Numbered from the stretch's first letter, positions 34,019 through 45,639 are shown. The stretch: 64,000 nucleotides of DNA from Liolophura sinensis (GCF_032854445.1 NC_088307.1:10728001-10792000), one strand, 5' to 3'. The notes: generated by a model from the sequence alone, not told the origin. Made by a program: numbers and translations.

Positions 34019-35437
34019 TTGAAGCAGAATTATGACATATATGTACAAAACAATATATCCAAATTACGGAAATTGGCAAAATCTTCCCCAAAAGAGTATT
34101 GGAAAATAATAATTAGTATAGAAAATGAAGAAATAGATATAAATAAAATTTATGAATATTTTAAAATTGTAAATGAATTAGATAATGATGATGCGAAACA
34201 AAATGATCCTACGGAAAACTACCCCTTCACACCTAATGATGAAATTAACATGTCGATTCTAATGAAAGAAATAGAGAGTGCTATAATTAATTTTAAAAAA
34301 AAGCATCTGGTTATGATAAAATAATAAATGAATATATTGAATGCACAAAATCGTTAGGCTTTCTATACATCATAGGCTTTTTAATATAGTCTTTGACACT
34401 GGATGCTTGCCAGAAAACTCGTTGGTTGGAATGATTCGTCCTATTTATAAAAATAAGGGAGCATTAGACGATCCCGCGAACTACAGACCGATAACTATAT
34501 TAAGCTGTTTTGGAAAGCTCTTTACTGATGTTATAAATAATAGATTAAATGATTATTGTGAAAAATATAGCAAACCTAATGAAAGTTAGACCGGGTTTAG
34601 GGAAGGGTTATTCTGTTATTAATAATATTTTTCTTCTACATCATGTTATAGAGTATATTATGTTGCGCCGTGGCAAGCTCTGTTGTGCATTTGTAGATTT
34701 CTTCAATGCAATTGACACGGTGTAGAGGAGAGACCTGTGGTATAAACTTGTTTCAAAAGGGATTGATGGGAAATATTTAAAAATTATAAAAAATATGTAT
34801 AAACCAATAAGGTGTTGTGTCATTCATGGGGAAAAAAAAGCAAATGACTTTTTCCCATATGAAGTTGGCGTGAGGCAAGGTGAAAATCTCTCACCTCTTC
34901 TTTTTGCCTTCTGCTTAAATTTATTTATTTATTTGATTGGTGTTTTACGCCGTACTCAAGAATATTTCACTTATACGACGGCGGACAGCATTATGGTGGG
35001 AGGAAACCGGGCAGAGCCCGGGGGAAACCCACGACCATCCGCAGGTTGCTGGCAGACCTTCCCACTTACGGCCGGAGAGGAAGCCAGCATGAGCTGGACT
35101 TGAACTCACAGCGCCCGCTTTGGTGAGAGACTCCTGGGTCATCTACTTAAATGATTTTGAATCATTTCTAATTCAAAATCCTATCTCTGGAATCAGATCC
35201 CTAAGGGATAAAATTGCTACCAGTTTGGATATTTTTATACGTATCCTGTTATTATTGTATGCGGATGACACAATTATTCTCGCCGAGACGGATAGTGGAC
35301 TGAAGGATGCCTTGGTAGCTTTTGAAGAATATTATAATTTATGGGAGCTAAAAGTAAACCAAGACAAGACTAAAATTGTACTTTTCTGTAAACGTCTTCC
35401 AATAGATCTTAATGGTCACGAAATGGTCTCAACCTAA
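34019..35437 (+). pseudogene. LINE reverse transcriptase, with SINE insertion
   Basis: Visible RT blocks: NKGALDDPANYRPITILS (about 34455-34510), a catalytic-Asp block with a stop just after it (FVDFFNAIDT, about 34690), GVRQGENLSPLLFAF (about 34868-34912), then after the SINE the catalytic YADD box at 35258-35269 and LKVNQDKTKIVLF. Internal stops and shifts make it non-functional. Confidence 0.85.
34921..35145 (-). mobile_element. SINE-1 inserted in the LINE RT, 7-bp target duplication
   Basis: Minus-strand SINE-1 lacking its tRNA-like head, near-identical in its body to 23235-23504 ('ggagaggaagccagcatgag'). It is flanked by CTTAAAT at 34914-34920 and 35146-35152. The RT frame leaves off at FCLN on one side and resumes with DFESFL on the other. 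Confidence 0.88.
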
Positions 35438-35972
35438 CAAGGCAAAGTTCGGTCTATTTAGGAAAACCAATAAATTGAAATTTCCAATCGACATTCAACT
35501 TAAATTATTTAAACAGATGGTCCAGCCTATTGTACTCTACGGCTGTGAAATCTGGGGATTTCAAAATGTTGATTTAATAGAAAGATTTCACTTAAAATAC
35601 TACAAAACCATATTAGGAGTTAAAGACAGTACTCCAAACTTTGCAATATATGGTGAATTGGGAAAATTCCCACTATATATTGACGTTAGAATAAAGATGC
35701 TGCCACATTGGACGAAGGCTTTGGAAGGAAAAAATAACAATATTTCCTCAATACTGTACAAATTTTTGTTTAGCAATAGACACTTATATAACTTTCAATG
35801 GTTAAACTTTATTAAAGATACTCTAGAGAAGACCGGTCTGAATTACGTATGGGAAAACCAACATGTGAACAATGCTGTATGTCTGTTGAAAGTTGTGGAG
35901 CAAGCATTAAAAGACCAGTTCATCCAAAATGGCAGTCTGAAATCAAAGATTTCAGAGGGGGAGTATATATAG
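35412..35972 (+). pseudogene. LINE ORF2 C-terminal region
   Basis: 186-codon ORF continuing from the RT thumb (QPIVLYGCEIWGF, then ERFHLKYYKTILGVK), the connector found after the RT in many non-LTR elements of invertebrates. Cut off by a stop at 35970. Confidence 0.75.
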
Positions 35973-36265
35973 AATATTTAAAACAGACTTTAGTATCGAA
36001 GAGTATCTAAAAATACTTGTTGAAAAAATCGAAAACCTTTAACGCGTTTTCAAGTATCTAGTCATAAATTACTCATAGAAACAGGGAGATGGACTAACGT
36101 AAATCGAAACAGACGTTTGTGTACAAGTCTCAGTTCTATTCAACTGAAATACCTGTCGAGATACAGCTATACTTGATCAAGCACAATTAAAACTCGGGAA
36201 TTATTTAGCACTACAAAACTTGCTAAAACTTGTGATATACCGTTCAAAATGAGTATACAAGTTTA

Positions 36266-36361
<96 letters not shown>
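36266..36361. repeat. (TA)n microsatellite, about 95 bp
   Basis: Uninterrupted alternating TA next to the 3' border of the LINE; it may have grown from the LINE tail. Confidence 0.97.
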
Positions 36362-36364
<3 letters not shown>

Positions 36365-36404
36365 GGAACAGGTTCTGATTTCATTGATTAGCAGCCATGT
36401 TTAT

Positions 36405-36660
36405 TCATGTGTAATACTTGCATCCTCTCGTGCTGCCCTGGATTTGTGCGAATGCGCCTCGAATATCTTAAAAGGCAATGTACCGCTCAATAAAGCTCAT
36501 AAATCGAAACTGCAGCGGCACAAGACGGGCTTGTGACATTGTGCCAAGAAAAATAGAAGTATTAAGGGAAGGAAACTTAATACTTGATATGTCAGTACCC
36601 CTAACCTCCATACCAGCTCCTATAGTTTCTAAGGTATTCGGTTGACCGTGGAGCACGTGA
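36405..36660 (+). pseudogene. Small Polinton ORF, 3' fragment
   Basis: An open frame from about 36417 reads ALDLCECASNILKGNV, then HKSKLQRHK, and after a frameshift RKIEVLREGNLILDM up to a stop near 36637. LCECA.NILKGNVPL-type segments are characteristic of the short basic Polinton protein encoded next to the ATPase. Its 5' part is at 32219-32278; the LINE separates them. Function unknown. Confidence 0.55.
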
Positions 36661-37175
36661 AAAAGATGGCTTTAATAGAGCCAAGGCTGTTGCGGACGTT
36701 ACAGCAACAACAGTTATAAATATCGGCCAATAGCACTCTATCTAAGATGCAGAGCCTAGACAGAGACATGGAGTCTGTAATTAGAAGGCATAATATAACA
36801 GAGTGTGAAAAAAGTTAGGATATACAATGATGTCTCACAGACACACCATACATTTGAAAACCAAAGAATTCAAGACCAATCAACACGCAACTCAGTAAAT
36901 GAACCCGTGCAGAGTAATGTCGAACGGGAAATAGTCGAGAGTGAACTGAACACAGTGCATAAAAAGGCCTGACTCCTTATAGACAGAATAAAGTCTAATC
37001 CCGTAATGTCATGGAATGACAAAGGCGAGCATATATATAAAGATAATACCATACCAGATACTAACACTTAAGCTTTGGTTAACTACGTGCTGGGACATAG
37101 ACGGCAGTTTACTCCCCGGGGATGGGAGACACTTGTTCAAGGCCTGAAAGACATTGTGAAAAGATATTCCCACGT
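36660..37175 (+). pseudogene. Polinton minor capsid-like protein, degenerate
   Basis: Starts near 36665 with MALIEPRLLRTLQ. Another stretch carries 'LDRDMESVIRRHNI', then about 36985-37165 reads 'NPVMSWNDKGEHIY', RRQFTPRGWETL. This order matches the putative penton/minor capsid protein preceding the major capsid gene in Polintons. At least three in-frame stops or shifts interrupt it. Confidence 0.6.
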
Positions 37176-37189
37176 TTAAGACAGCTATA

Positions 37190-37847
37190 CAGAAAATATC
37201 ATTTTTGTGCGTAAACTGAAAATAAATCCACACGTTCACATAGCGCATATGAAAGCACTGGAACGATCCCCAGCCCGATACCCGATCAGTCGTGTGGATT
37301 GTGAGGTGTTTAGTGTCCCCAGAGGTAATCTCTCCGTTAATCAAGAGAATCTCTAAATAGGACAGTTACCTAAACGCATTATCATAGGTATGGTGGATTT
37401 AACGGTGGGTTTAACGGTGAATACGCTAAAACCCCGTTTCTATTCGGGCACTGTAACACATCATTTCTCTGCTTATACGTGAATGAAAAGCAGGTTCCAA
37501 CACCCGTGTACACCTTAAACTTCGAGCGACTTGACTACCTGAGGGCTTACCACGGCTTGTTTGCCGCCACGGGGCAGTTAGGCACAGACGAAGGGAATAA
37601 CATATCGAGAACTGATTACAGTAGGGGGTACACATTGTTCGCATTTGACTTATCACCCGAACTTAACGACGGTGATCACTTTAATCTCATAAAGAAAGAT
37701 AATATCAGGTTAGAAATGCGCTTCTCTGCACCATTGTCTAATACAGTTAATGTTATGGTGTACGCAGAATTCGATAACATAGTCTACATGGATAAAAGTC
37801 GAAATGTGCTTTTTGACTATTCATTATGGTACACAACCTCCAGATAG
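37190..37847 (+). pseudogene. Polinton major capsid protein, C-terminal half
   Basis: Double-jelly-roll major capsid signature: YPISRVDCEVFSVPRGN (about 37275-37325), then after frameshifts around 37353-37400 a 122-codon ORF with NFERLDYLRAYHGLF, 'GYTLFAFDLSPEL' and 'MVYAEFDNIVYMDKSRNV' ending in a stop at 37847. The N-terminal jelly roll is absent: sequence runs almost directly from the minor capsid gene (about 37170) into the middle of this one, so an internal deletion is likely. Confidence 0.82.
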
Positions 37848-37862
37848 ACAGGATACTAAGGC

Positions 37863-38084
37863 GTGATAACTACACTAAAGGATACTCCCGAGGTGTTTAT
37901 TCACGCGATGCAGTGCCCAAGAAACAGCCGAACGGATAGAGGCCTTGTCTATGTACGGTCTCTTAGAGGAAAATCAATGGAAACCATCGTAGCTGAATTT
38001 GATATAGATTGTGACGATAATGATGTTCAGATATTTGATTACTTCGCGGACAAGTACAACATTTACCACTTCCTAGTTTTGTAA
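37863..38084 (+). CDS. Hypothetical short ORF downstream of the capsid gene
   Basis: 73 codons, no recognised domain. An alternative frame of the same DNA reads AQETAERIEALSMYGLLEE, which looks more protein-like and may be the remnant of a small Polinton ORF. The true frame is undecided. Confidence 0.25.
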   Translation: MITTLKDTPEVFIHAMQCPRNSRTDRGLVYVRSLRGKSMETIVAEFDIDCDDNDVQIFDYFADKYNIYHFLVL

Positions 38085-38383
38085 AGGGCAAATTACCTAG
38101 GAAAAGCTTCATGCCACAGCCCCGTGATTCAAATACGCTGAATACTACCCGAGACAGATTTCAGCAGATCTGATGTCTGGGTGGTAAATGGTCCTAACTG
38201 AATATGCCTATGTATATTATAGTTAATAAATATTATATGAAAAAACTCACATCGGATTTCTAGTTCAGTTTATAGTCATTCACTTAATTTTCTATTTATG
38301 ATCATAGTTCAGTGTTTCAACGAGTCCGATGATCCTAAGCAGTCCTAAAATGTGTTTTATTTGTGTCGGTCACTGGATACATC

Positions 38384-40475
38384 TTATATGACATGATAAA
38401 AAATGTGTTGAAGCGATGTCCTTCTGCTGTCACAGCATGCCTTACACAGAGTGAACATTAGCCCGTTGTGGCTGCGGTGGGGAAGAACAGGGTGGTACAA
38501 GTTTCTAGTGGAGACAACCTTACATTTAATAAAACCTACGTACTTGTGTATATCACCAAAGTCACGGGTAATGATGGTAGGATAGACGACTGGATATTCG
38601 GAGTATTTGTTAATATAGGGATAATTAATACGTTTGTCACCCTTCGCTTCACGAAATAACTTTGTACAATTTGTTCGACCGCCGAGTAACGCATCTCTAG
38701 GATCTAACCCACTCACCACATCCAGAGACGCTACAAATTCCCTCGGATCATCGTTTGAATCAATTTCCTGTCTAAACTCGTGTTGGCAAATGTGGACGTT
38801 TGGGCCTAATTCTGCTCGCTTACATATGCCATTCATTGTCTCATCGTAGACAGTCTGGTTCTTTCTCTTATTTATAGGGTTAATGCGGTCCTTATCAGTA
38901 CACTGAACATATGAATGCACTGTACATCCAAAAACCCGCGATATCGATGCTCTTTAATGCGTCAATAGAAAACACATCCTCCTCGTCTATAACCGTGGGC
39001 TCGAGCGTGGGGATACCCATAATCAGTTCTCTAAATTTCAAGCAACACCGCCTGAGAATGGTCACGTCAGAACGGCAATAGTCCAATATTTCTTTTTGAA
39101 AATCAAACACGTAATTATTCCGCGACTGTTCGGTGTACCGGCTCACGAACTGGTCCAGATCACTTTTAGACATCAGATTGATTTTTCTCTAGGTAGAACA
39201 GAAGTGGGAAGTCAACTTTTTTCCCCCGGAATGTTGAACGTCTTAGGGAAGTTAAGTTCAGGCTGTCAGTGATTTTCATTTTAAGATGTTTGATATGCAT
39301 ACACATGGTTTTTGCCACCGCTGTATATGATTTCATTTTTCACAGTCTGATCGATGAGGTAACGTAACAGGAAATACCCGTCAAATCTCCTTCATATTGA
39401 GTGCGATCTCTGAATAGCCATGGTGACCGTCATTGAACAGCCACTTACCAAAATCTTCGGCTGTATTTGCACCTCTAAAAACAACCTCTCGCTCTTTACA
39501 GAGCACACAAAGCTGGTCGATGTCATCGATGTCGATGCATTCATCGCATAATTTGTGCGCGGCACGGAAATTCGGCACATGCACATCTGATTCTACTGTT
39601 GTTTCACAATCACAGAAGATGCATACACTCCACTTTTCCTTCACAACTATAGGTTCCGTGTAACACCTGTGCTCACTCATACTACTTTATACTAAATATG
39701 TGACACAATACTTCTCATTACAACGGTGCTTTCAAGGCGGTCTGATGTCGCGCCGGAGAAGACGGTGACACTGAATACAAAACCAGTAAGTCTGGCAGAT
39801 AGAATCACATTCTTTATGCAAGGCATTCTTTTCACGTTCCACGTGTTTCTCATAATACGTTTCGCTACGGAAGCGCCTGTTACATACACCACAATCTACA
39901 GGTGCCGTGACGTGACAAGTTCTGGTGTAACACATACTACAAATGACACCGCATCTATGCGCAGACAGTGTGCTATATACTTCAAAACATGAATAGAACG
40001 ACTGCGCGAAAAAAGGCTGCATTTTAGTGATGACATCGAAATGGCCATTGTCGTGTAGCAAGTAGATCATATCAGGTCGTACAACTATACCGTGATACAC
40101 AATAGCATTGGCCGCATTAGCGTCAACCACTACAATCTGAATATCGGCCGCATTTTCGAATAAATGCATCTTTTCTAACCCAGTCGGCACTGCGGGTTCT
40201 ACTCCAGCCTTTTGGCATAGCTCTATGCCCAGTTTTCTCAGGAGGTCTTTGTTCGAGAAAGCTATTCTTTTCTTATCAGGGTCATTCGACATATAAGCCC
40301 AAGCTATAATGATCGCTCTGGCTGCACGCACGCACGGTGAAATGTCTTTCGCCGCTCTTAAGCTCAAGACCAAAGGCGTGTTCATGCCTTTTTGAAAAGT
40401 GTAAATGCGCGTCAGATCGTCAGCGTTTAAAGATCTACTTAACACAGTCTCCAGAGCATTCGCTAGCAGCTCCAT
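38384..40475 (-). pseudogene. Polinton protein-primed DNA polymerase B, N-terminal half
   Basis: Reads from 40475 down. The N-terminal ORF (247 aa, 40475-39732) has the YLLHDNGHFDVI segment and several Cys/His pairs (CSMCYTRTCH, CGVCNRRF). Next frame (39680-39381): the exonuclease I block as CIFCDCETT, more Cys pairs, and an Exo II start (IALNMK) broken by a frameshift. 39173-38895: DYCRSDVTIL (Exo III). 38920-38384: 'DPRDALLGGRTNC' and the KYSEYP region around polymerase motif A, then a Cys-rich LCKACC segment and a stop. Motifs B and C (the DTDS box) are missing, so the polymerase is truncated. Genes of this family replicate linear DNA from a protein primer. Confidence 0.85.
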
Positions 40476-40494
40476 GTTAGATCTCCATGTAATA

Positions 40495-40662
40495 TTATTT
40501 ACATCTGATGTTAGTTTTGAGCAGTATATAACGTCGGATGTCCCGTATTTTTTCCATTCTTGACTCTAAATCAGCTCCGAATTCTTCCTCAAAACTGAAA
40601 GCAGGCGAAGGTAAACCCTCCAAAGCAGTGTGACAACATGACCTAATTAAAAAACATTTCAT
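40495..40662 (-). CDS. Small ORF just upstream of the polymerase remnant
   Basis: 55 codons from an ATG at 40662 to a TAA at 40495, ending 19 bp before the polymerase ATG, in a different frame. Cys-rich start (MKCFLIRSCCHTALEG), then an acidic and a basic patch (FSFEEEFGADLESRMEKIR). Its position suggests a small Polinton gene, but no family is recognised. Confidence 0.3.
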   Translation of the reverse strand: MKCFLIRSCCHTALEGLPSPAFSFEEEFGADLESRMEKIRDIRRYILLKTNIRCK

Positions 40663-40699
40663 TTTTTAAACAAGCGGATATATCCAGTATGTTGTTCCT

Positions 40700-41479
40700 T
40701 TGTTCGTTTTACGGTATGTATCAAATAGTAGGCCATGCATTAACGACATTTTTTTTTAAATATGCACATGCAAAAGTGATAAATCTTAAACTGTTTATCA
40801 AGTTTTAATGCAAAACATTTACTTCGTATTTTTCCAGGGAGTACGAAAGAGACCTTTGAATATGTCACGGAGACTGCGGTGGTAGCCCCCATTAACTGTC
40901 TGCATCGTGTCTGTGTTTACGTCCTTCGTGTTTGCTCTCGTGTTTGCACCCTGTCCTGTCTGTTGTGCCATTGCTTAGCCATATGCTTGGTGTCAGCGGA
41001 CGTGAACTTAGATGGTGTATTGAGCGCTTTTGGAAACTTACTGCTGTTTTTTTTTGTTTTTTACAATTCGGTATCTGTCGTTAATATGTTAATCGAATCA
41101 CTATGCATCAGTTATTGGTATCCCTCCAATTTCAAAAAAAAAAAAACGGGAAACTTAACGCAGTGTTAAGACCATCTGTCACTGCGCATAGCACGCGGTT
41201 TTCTTCACTAGCGGTTGATGTGTTTACCTCAAATCACGTGATTATGCATTTTAACAACCCGCTGTTAAGGCCATCCGACATAGCGCATGCGCACAGACAC
41301 CGTTTCGTTAGCCAGTATCTGTTGAGCTTGCATAACATAAGGTGATTATGCAAAGTCGCTGGTTATCGATTGCTCGATATTTTATCCTCCAAGATTACGC
41401 GCACGATCTTTACGCTTTATTGGCCATACAATTAGATCACGGCACTTGTTGATTAGTGAGGGAGTGAAAAAGCTGTCGT
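40700..41479. other. Stretch between the Polinton and LINE-3
   Basis: No gene. The Polinton right end should lie in or near this interval, but no inverted repeat matching 27.1-27.6 kb was found; part of it may be the 5' UTR of the following LINE. Confidence 0.4.
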
Positions 41480-41599
41480 ACAGGTCGGACGTGTTTTTGA
41501 GCTCCAGGTGTTGTGGCACTTAGCTACTGACTCTCGGTTGTACCATTGTATGGTTTTGGCTGTAAATTTAACCGTACATTGGTGTTCTGATCGCTCTGG

Positions 41600-42370
41600 T
41601 TAAACGACGTTTAAGATCAAATTCTGAAAATGCTGGTAAGAAATCTCGTTCTGTTTCCTCTACGCCTGAAGTTATTGTCAATAATACTGTGGTCTTTGGT
41701 CAGCCATTGGTAACCACTCTCTATCTAAAGTTAAACCTTTACGCTTAGGCGAGGCCCTACATCGAGTTATAAAAAGCGGAACGCTGAAATCAGTAAAACG
41801 TTTACATGCTGGTAATCTAGCCATAGAATGCAACGATGTCCAGCAAGCTAAGAGTCTTTTCGCATGTTCTAACATTATGGGGTTTGATGCGAAGTGTTAG
41901 CAGAACGATAAAACTATTGTAAAGGGTATTATTTCAGGATTAGCCGATGAGTTTGATGTAGATGAAATTAAGGAAAGTTGTCGGAATATAACGTGGTCGG
42001 TCCTGAGCGTACGTTCCAACGAGATTAAACCCCGTTAGTGTCTATTCTATTACATTCGAATCAAAGCCTTTGCCTAAGCATGTGTCCATTGCATTTTAGA
42101 ATTTTACAGTTAAAGAACCTAGAGTTTTTCGGTGTTACAAATGTCAGAGGCTGGGCCATAAATTAGGTAGACGTTGTGCATGATGTGGTGGGAATCCTGA
42201 TTACTCTGAATGTCCTAATATGAAGGCCCCAAAGTGCTGCAGTTGCAATGGTGACCACTCTGCTGCTTTTGGTGCATGTCCAAAAAGAAAGGAAGCCAAT
42301 ATGGCACAGTTTATTAATGCAGAATGCAAAAGCGTTGAGGATTGCCAGAATAGAACAAAACATTTCAGAA
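41600..42370 (+). pseudogene. LINE ORF1 (gag-like) with CCHC zinc knuckles
   Basis: Frames with a Ser/Lys-rich start (KKSRSVSSTPEVIV) lead into a zinc-knuckle set at about 42130-42295: CYKCQRLGHK, then a second knuckle interrupted by a stop, then CCSCNGDHSAAFGACP followed by KRKEANMAQ. This is the nucleic-acid-binding end of ORF1 in I and jockey LINEs. Several stops are present. Confidence 0.75.
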
Positions 42371-42729
42371 CCTGCAGTTTGAGAGACAGCCCAGTATAGC
42401 CGTCGTCTAACACAAACAGCTGTGCCTTACCCCATTGCGCCCCTTCTCCTAGGACCTCGCGACCTATTAGCCAAGCCATTAGGAGACATACTGGAGGCTA
42501 CAGGTGAGAATAAAAACAGCCAAGTGACGTCTATTGAGTCAGGTGATTTACTGGTAAAGCTGATCGCTTTTATAACAGAAATTGTATTTGTGTTTCTGAA
42601 AGTAGAGAAAAGGGGAGACAATCTGGAGCAAATAATTTCTCCTGCAAGTCGCTATCTTGGAGAAGATGCAATTTCTTTACCCAAACTAATGGCAGTATTA
42701 AAATCCAGTAGCCTAACAGCTAACACCGC

Positions 42730-43335
42730 ATGGTCAAGAATTCAAAAAGTATGTCTTTAACTTGCCCGTATTACCAGATATTATGTTTGCAGGAGACCTT
42801 TCTCAGTGAGCCTTATCAGTTCAAGCTCTCAGAATTCACGGCAAGTAGGAAGGATCGGGAAGGCCGATGGGGTGGCCTGCTTACATTAGTCAGAGATAAT
42901 GTCTCGTGCTCTGAAATTAAACAGCCTAATGTAACCTCATTTGAATGTCAATGTGTGTGTTTAGCTCCTAAGTTTGGTAAGTGCGTTAATGTTATTAATA
43001 TTTACAACCCTTGCAAACGCTTAATTGATGAACTAACAGCTGTGTTGGAATCTGTAAGTGGACCTACAGTTATTTGTATTGATTTCAATGCTCATAATCG
43101 CATACGGGGTAGTGTTGATTCTGATGTAAATGGTAGAATTGTTGCAGATTTTATTGATACCAATGGTTTTGTTATTTTGAATATTGGTGCGGGGACAAGA
43201 ATTGATATTCCCTCTGGTAATATAAGTGTTGACCATTCTGGTCTAGGTCAAATGTCACCTTGTGCCAGCGACCATTATCCCATGCATGTTCGCATTGGTA
43301 AGCCGTTATGTAATAACTCCATTGGTAGGCTGTAA
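42730..43335 (+). pseudogene. LINE apurinic endonuclease domain
   Basis: 201-codon open frame: CLQETFLSE (catalytic Glu motif), GGLLTLVRDNV, VINIYNPCK, VICIDFNAHN (normally GDFNAHN) and a terminal SDHYPM, the conserved SDH. It is the best-preserved part of this element. The upstream N-terminal motif is out of frame. Confidence 0.85.
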
Positions 43336-44076
43336 AGATGGAAAACTGAAAATGCAGACTGGAGTTCTTTTTAATAATTTACTAAGTGAAGTTTCGGAAA
43401 CAGATGGAGCTAGTAAAAATTTGGATGCATTTAATGATGCAATTTTAGGTTCCATTTCCAGAGCAGCCGAAAGCAGTATGGCGAAGTCATCAGGAAGACC
43501 TTGTCGAAAAACCTCTTGTACCCTTGTGGAATGAAGAATGTGAGGAAGCCATCAAAGCTGGTAAGGTAAAAACAGAGCAAAATGTACGCCATTCCATCTT
43601 GATATCATAAATTACAAGAACAAGAAGGTTCAAGCTCAAAAAAATAATCAATAAGACCGAGAAGTCATATTGGCGTGCTTTAGCAAAAGATTAACGCAGT
43701 TAGGGGAAACCACTCTAACTCATCTGTAACCACTCTAAGTAAAGAACATGTAGTGTATGTAAGTGATGTAGATAAGGCTAATATTGTGTGTAAAAGTTTT
43801 GCTTTTGTCAATAGCTCTGACAATTATGACCCTGATTTTAAGCGTTACAAAGATGACGATGAGAAGGAGTGTGACTTTTCTAATATGTTTGACGATGTGG
43901 TAATAAACAATGCTTTTTTCTTTGGCAGAAGTCAAGCAGGTTATATCTAGAAGTAACAACAGTACGCCAGGAGAAGATGGTGTCCATAATTGTATGTTGC
44001 GTAATATGCCAGATTCGTTCTTTAAACATATTGTTACTTCTTTTTAACCGTGTTTGGAATTCCGTGACGATATCCT

Positions 44077-44700
44077 TTGGCCTGGGGTAAAGCGATTGTG
44101 GTACCTGTTCCCAAGCCCGGAAGGCCGCCTTCTAATCCATTATCATATAGACGCATCTCACTCACCATTAATTTATGTAAAATGATGGAGCGTATGGTCA
44201 ATGCTCGTCTAACGTGGCATCTTGAAAGTAAAGGTCTTCTTTCCCCATTACAGAGTGGGTTTAGACGTAACCGACGGTCAACAGAACATGCTGTTAGGCT
44301 AGAATCTGATATTAAGAATGGTTTGTTTTAAGGAATGTTTTAGCAGTTTTCTTAGATGTCGAGAAAGCGTACGGCATGGTGTGGAGAAGAGGGGTGCTGA
44401 AGAAAATGGCAGATTGGTTTGGGTTGAAAGGTATTGGCATGGGTGAGAAACTTTTTTTGTCTAATAGACAATATATCTGTTCGTGTAGGTAAAGAATTTT
44501 CAGACCCTATTACTACGAGAATGGTACCCTTTAGGGAAGTGTCATTTCACCGTTATTGGTAAATGTCCTGATAAATGATTTTCGTAGAGTTCATCCTAAA
44601 ACTAAATGTCTTTTGGAAGATGACAAAGCCGTATGGGCATCGTGCAAAAATTTTAAATTGGCTCATAAGCACCTCAAAAAGAGCCTAAAGTCCTGAGGGG
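44077..44700 (+). pseudogene. LINE reverse transcriptase domain
   Basis: Blocks: VPVPKPGRPPSNPLSYRRIS, MMERMVNARL and SPLQSGFRRNRRSTEHAV in the first 84-codon ORF, then in other frames FLDVEKAYGMVWRRG (about 44350), SVISPLLVNVLIND (about 44538-44580) and the catalytic box altered to LEDDKA (about 44610). The loss of the YADD-type context and the frameshifts indicate an inactive enzyme. Confidence 0.82.
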
Positions 44701-45639
44701 GGAGTGGGGGTTTACATTTATTCCTGTTAAATCCGAAGGTATGATATTTACTCGTTAACGCATAATTCCGGACTCTCCACTTTCGTTTGGTAAAGATGCC
44801 ATAAAAATATCACCTGTATTTAAATACTTAGGAGTGTGGTCAGATAAGTCTCTGACCTGGTCTAACCATATTGATCAGATAGTTGTTAAATGTACCAAGG
44901 CCATTTATGCGATCCTTCTCTGGAACTTCATGGTGGGCAGAGAAAACCTCTATCAATGTTATACAGGGCTCTCATTCTGTCAAGACTGGATTATTGCTGC
45001 GTAGTATTAGATTCACCGGCCGAGTCAGTTAAAGGTAAGCTAGATAGTATCCAATACCGAGCGTTATCTGTTTGTACTGTTGCAATTTAAAGGACCTCGT
45101 TACGTTGTTTGCATGTGGCCTGCAGTGAAGTCCCTTTGTCGATTAGACGTAAGCTCAGAACTCTTGTTCACAGGTCGTCCTACGATAATCCTGCTTCTCA
45201 ATTGTTACAGCCTTCTTATGATTTTCTGTACGATGAAAGCCATGCCGGAGACTTTAGCGTACGATCAAGAGAAATCCTTGATGTGGGTGTTGACCTGACC
45301 ATGCTGGAAAAAGCTACTTCTTTCCCGTACCCGACTTGGCTCCTCCAAGTACTGAATGTTTGCATGACGTTACATGAGTATACCCGCAAATCTGACCAAC
45401 CTAACCTTATCTGCTTTTCTTTTAAAAACTGTCTAACAACTGGTCTGCTTTTTGAAAACTATTTTCAAAAGCATCAAAGTGCCCAGAGACAGTGTGGTAT
45501 TGGGTTTTCAGTACCGGACATAAAAAAATTGTCAATCATTTAGAGTGTCTGATAAATTGTTGGTCTTCACATGTGAGTTATTAGCAATCCTCTGTTCTTT
45601 ACGCTGGTTTGAGGAATATAGACCTATGAGGGCTGTGAT

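Larger units (their letters stand above)
32280..36260 (+). mobile_element. Degenerate LINE (L1-like ORF1, APE endonuclease, RT), nested in the Polinton
   Basis: In order: a Cys-rich basic open stretch (about 32310-32464), a coiled-coil plus RRM-like ORF1 segment (32741-33031, KRDNLLFHGIPE), an ORF1 C-terminal patch (RPRPIVAKFSRYKDWE), endonuclease fragments (33190-33600), reverse transcriptase (about 34340-35437) and a C-terminal region (35412-35972). Multiple stops, frameshifts and an ORF1-endonuclease deletion near 33150 show decay. It carries SINE-1 at 34921-35145. The borders are inferred from where the split Polinton ORF stops and resumes; a TA microsatellite is at the 3' side. Confidence 0.82.
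27440..40700 (+). mobile_element. Decayed Polinton/Maverick DNA transposon with nested insertions
   Basis: The gene set is diagnostic of Polintons: retroviral-type integrase C-terminus with chromodomain (27.74-28.07 kb), FtsK/HerA-type packaging ATPase (30.58-32.16 kb), minor and major capsid-like genes (36.7-37.85 kb) and, on the opposite strand, protein-primed family B DNA polymerase (38.4-40.5 kb). A PC4-like ORF and a Bcl-2-like fragment sit between integrase and ATPase. No adenovirus-type protease was found. Foreign insertions: SINE-1 tail (28.6 kb), Tc1/mariner-type element (28.79-30.52 kb), solo LTR (31.05-32.07 kb) and LINE with internal SINE (32.3-36.3 kb). All genes are truncated or frameshifted. 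Terminal inverted repeats and a 6-bp target duplication were not found, so the outer limits are approximate. Confidence 0.85.

Noticed and set aside
27440-41340. Terminal inverted repeats of the Polinton
   Set aside because: A shared 'aatcacgtga' word near 27490 and 41230 was noticed, but it is short and palindromic and not supported by flanking similarity.
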